NCBI GenBank assembly: GCA_003158835.1 | Contig: PMLI01000441.1 | Coordinates: 1 to 6,885 of the forward strand | DNA length: 6,885 nucleotides | Direction of reading: 5' to 3' | Origin: Acidimicrobiaceae bacterium | GTDB lineage: Bacteria > Actinomycetota > Acidimicrobiia > Acidimicrobiales > Palsa-688 | Part shown: positions 5,506 to 6,885 of the stretch, piece after piece | Layout: each line of letters opens with the position of its first letter | Position numbering within the stretch: position 1 is the first letter of the stretch | Notes under the pieces: generated by a model | Told to the model about the DNA's origin: nothing | Databases searched by the model: none | Seen by the model: only the letters and a program-made list of their open reading frames with translations | Program-made: the position numbers and the translations under genes

Positions 5506-5583
5506 CGGGAAGTAGCGCAGCTTGGTTAGCGCGCAGCGTTCGGGACGCTGAGGTCGTCGGTTCGAATCCGACCACCCCGACCA
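5506..5583 (+). tRNA. tRNA-Pro (anticodon CGG), CCA encoded
   Basis: The cloverleaf is clear. The D stem GCGC/GCGC (5515-5518, 5529-5532) and the anticodon stem CAGCG/CGCTG are fully paired. The loop TTCGGGA has anticodon CGG at 5541-5543 and G37, and the T arm is GTCGG-TTCGAAT-CCGAC. Discriminator A is at 5580 and CCA at 5581-5583. It reads CCG proline codons, frequent in this GC-rich genome. The acceptor stem is imperfect: 5' CGGGAAG (5506-5512) faces 3' CACCCCG (5573-5579), giving A-C and A-A mismatches at pairs 5-68 and 6-67 inside otherwise paired G-C/C-G positions. Whether it is functional is uncertain. No clear promoter was found in the 45 bp after the receiver gene. Confidence 0.93.
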
Positions 5584-5612
5584 ACCTCTTATCAGATTCA
5601 ACAATAAATCCC

Positions 5613-5650
5613 GGTGATCGCTGAGAATCGCCTTGCAAGGAGGACCCTCC
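5613..5650 (+). promoter_or_regulatory. Leader hairpin and SD flanked by self-complementary sequence
   Basis: The leader of the nitroreductase gene holds a stem GGTGAT/ATCGCC (5613-5618, 5627-5632, one G-T pair), a perfect palindrome CCTTGCAAGG (5631-5640), and a strong SD AAGGAGGA (5637-5644) 6 nt before ATG 5651. The SD can also pair downstream, GGAG with CTCC (5639-5642, 5647-5650). The SD justifies the ATG start over the TTG at 5633. The structures are short and their role is speculative. Confidence 0.35.
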
Positions 5651-6121
5651 ATGATCGAGATCGACAAAGAGAAGTGCACCAGCTGTGGCAAGTGCGCCGA
5701 GGTGTGCCCGAGCGGGATAATCGAGTCCGAGCGGGTCAACGGCAAGCGGCGCGTTTACGTGGCGCACCCGGACTGGTGCAACCTGTGCGGGCACTGCATG
5801 GCTGTATGCGCGCCCCGCGCTATCACGCACGAGCTGCTGTCGTACGACGACTTCGAGGAGCTCGGCGACCTCGACGTCTCGCCGGACTCGATGAAGAGGC
5901 TGCTTCTGGCGCGCCGCTCCGTGAGACGCTACAAGCCGGAGCCGGTACCGGACGATGCCGTGGCCGAGCTGATCGAGGTTGCGACCCACGCGGGCACGGG
6001 CGGCAACAACCAATCCGTCGGCTTCATGGTCATCAGGGACGCCGCCCTGATCCAGCGGCTCGAGGACGCCGTGCTGGACGTCCTGTGGAACACCGGGGTC
6101 AAGTTCATGGGCAACAAGTAG
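5651..6121 (+). CDS. Ferredoxin-nitroreductase fusion, N-terminal part ending at an in-frame TAG
   Basis: A 156-residue product made of a two-cluster ferredoxin domain and the first part of an FMN-dependent nitroreductase domain. Cysteines C9, C12, C15, C19 and C43, C46, C49, C53 form two C-x2-C-x2-C-x3-C sets for [4Fe-4S] clusters. RRSVRRYKPEPV (88-99) is the FMN-phosphate-binding start of nitroreductases, and GTGGNNQSV (115-123) is the next flavin-contacting loop. The frame then hits TAG at 6119-6121. The very next codons, in the same frame, continue the nitroreductase domain, so this is one gene of about 291 codons cut by a nonsense codon. In the family, electrons would pass from the clusters to FMN and then to a substrate, which is unknown here. 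The product lacks the second half of the FMN fold and is unlikely to be active alone. Confidence 0.85.
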   Translation: MIEIDKEKCTSCGKCAEVCPSGIIESERVNGKRRVYVAHPDWCNLCGHCMAVCAPRAITHELLSYDDFEELGDLDVSPDSMKRLLLARRSVRRYKPEPVPDDAVAELIEVATHAGTGGNNQSVGFMVIRDAALIQRLEDAVLDVLWNTGVKFMGNK

Positions 6122-6124
6122 GTC

Positions 6125-6526
6125 ATGTCTGCGCTGAGGCTCGTGGCGGGCTCGGGGGCGTCCGAGGGGATGGCGAGGTACTACACCATGTTCAAGACGA
6201 TGCGGGAGAGCGGCCATCTACAGGGTTCGATGTTCCGCAACGCTCCGGCGCTAGTGGTTGCCTACGACAAGAAGTCCAACCGGATGGCCGCCCTCGACTG
6301 CGCGATAGCGATGCGCAACGTCGAGGTGATGGCGATGACCATGGGGCTCGGCACCTGCTGGTCCGGTTTCCTGGTAGGGGCCGACAAGATGAGGCCGAAG
6401 CGCATCAACGGGGTGCTGGGGCTCGCAGGCGACGAACGCATCCACGGCGCGCTGATGCTCGGCTACCCGAAATACACCTACAACGTGAAGCTGCCCAGGA
6501 AAGCCCGCAAGGTCACGTTGCTCTGA
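6125..6526 (+). CDS. Ferredoxin-nitroreductase fusion, C-terminal part after the in-frame TAG
   Basis: This 133-residue stretch is the remainder of the nitroreductase domain, in the same frame as the upstream half and separated from it only by TAG and GTC. It has the conserved FRNAPALVVAY strand, the dimer and FMN-contacting helix with DCAIAMRNVEVMAMTMGLGTCWSG, and the C-terminal HGALMLGYPKYTY followed by a basic tail. The ATG at 6125 is only 3 nt after the stop and has no good SD, so independent expression would depend on stop-start reinitiation. Codon use and reading-frame conservation across the stop look like one gene, pointing to a recent nonsense mutation, readthrough or a base error. 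It would form the back half of an obligate dimer fold and is probably non-functional alone. It ends 8 bp before the convergent flavodoxin stop. Confidence 0.8.
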   Translation: MSALRLVAGSGASEGMARYYTMFKTMRESGHLQGSMFRNAPALVVAYDKKSNRMAALDCAIAMRNVEVMAMTMGLGTCWSGFLVGADKMRPKRINGVLGLAGDERIHGALMLGYPKYTYNVKLPRKARKVTLL

Positions 6527-6534
6527 GGCGCGGG

Positions 6535-6885
6535 CTACCTCTCGGTCACGTGGCCGGTGCTCTCGCCGTGGAGCTCCTCGCCCACGTGGAGCCCGAAGCG
6601 GTAGGCCTCGGCCATCACACCTTCCGCCAGCGGGCCTTTCATCGAGGTGACCCCTGCTTTGTAGGGGGGAACGACCGGTATGAGTCCCTTGCTGAGCAGC
6701 AGGTCGTTGATGAGTTCGGCGGCCTGTGGCTCACCTTTCTTGACGTTCTTGGAGTCGCCGGTGCTGAAGGCCGCGAACGGCTTGCCCTTCCACGAGTCGT
6801 CGATCTCGCGCTTCACGAAATGGACGACCTCGGAGGGCAGCTTTCCCAGCTTGGTCGGGGCGCCGACGATCATGAATTCCATCTC
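6535..6885 (-). CDS. Flavodoxin-family protein (N-terminus outside window)
   Basis: The reverse-strand frame is open from the right edge to a TAG at 6537-6535, giving 116 visible residues. MIVGAPTKLGKLPSEVVHFVK is the 50s-loop region of flavodoxins, where the strand is followed by an FMN-contacting turn. KPFAAFSTGDSKN matches the next core strand and the 90s loop, and a helix EPQAAELINDLLLSKG follows. The N-terminal FMN-phosphate loop lies beyond the edge, so the true start is not visible. The ATGs at 6882 and 6873 are internal to the fold and should not be taken as starts. The protein is probably a cytosolic FMN electron carrier or flavodoxin-like oxidoreductase. It converges on the ferredoxin-nitroreductase gene; a shared redox role is possible but rests only on adjacency. 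Confidence 0.8.
   Translation of the reverse strand, partial: EMEFMIVGAPTKLGKLPSEVVHFVKREIDDSWKGKPFAAFSTGDSKNVKKGEPQAAELINDLLLSKGLIPVVPPYKAGVTSMKGPLAEGVMAEAYRFGLHVGEELHGESTGHVTER

Noticed and set aside
5506..5640. tRNA 3' end and following AT-rich stretch as an integration (att) site
   Set aside because: No integrase, no repeated copy of the tRNA 3' end and no mobile-element gene in the window.
5005..5745. Reverse-strand open frame of 246 codons
   Set aside because: It crosses the tRNA and lies opposite the receiver gene, with no recognisable domain.
5348..6217. Reverse-strand open frame of 289 codons
   Set aside because: It runs across the tRNA and antisense to the ferredoxin-nitroreductase and receiver genes; composition is His/Arg/Pro-rich without motifs.
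1..6885. Genome-wide reassignment of TAG to an amino acid
   Set aside because: TAG terminates the PAP2, STAS and flavodoxin genes at positions that fit their families.

Overview
The window is GC-rich and gene-dense. Several genes start with GTG or TTG behind good Shine-Dalgarno (SD) sequences. A WhiB regulator (a family confined to actinobacteria and their phages), a tandem pair of ArsA/Get3-like ATPases, a STAS-domain regulator and a CCA-encoding proline tRNA point to a chromosomal segment of an actinomycete, perhaps a deep-branching one such as Acidimicrobiia. The class is inference. No integrase, transposase, CRISPR array or phage gene was seen.

Left part (1-1925): the 3' end of a PLP-dependent group II decarboxylase converges on, and overlaps by 9 bp, a reverse-strand alpha/beta hydrolase. 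The hydrolase frame continues past its first usable start into an obvious N-terminal strand with the oxyanion His-Gly, but a TAG cuts it off from the only upstream ATG. Divergent from it is a PAP2-fold membrane protein whose catalytic histidines and motif-3 arginine are replaced.

Centre (1953-4504): a reverse-strand WhiB protein faces two forward ArsA/Get3-like ATPases whose genes overlap by 4 bp. The first keeps the signature lysine of the deviant P-loop but lacks the switch I Asp; the second keeps the Asp but lacks the lysine. This suggests an obligate heterodimer. A WhiB gene beside such a pair recalls M. tuberculosis Rv3679-Rv3680/whiB4.

Right-centre (4574-5583): a STAS anti-anti-sigma-like gene and a stand-alone, degenerate receiver-domain gene diverge from a short intergenic region containing a 12-bp palindrome and a related half-site. 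Next comes tRNA-Pro(CGG), whose acceptor stem has two mismatches.

Right part (5651-6885): a ferredoxin-nitroreductase fusion gene is split by a single in-frame TAG, and a flavodoxin-family gene converging on it runs off the window edge. The in-frame TAGs in two otherwise convincing genes, the complementary half-sites of the ATPase pair, the non-catalytic PAP2 protein and the mispaired tRNA are the main points worth a second look. No intergenic stretch exceeds 300 bases.
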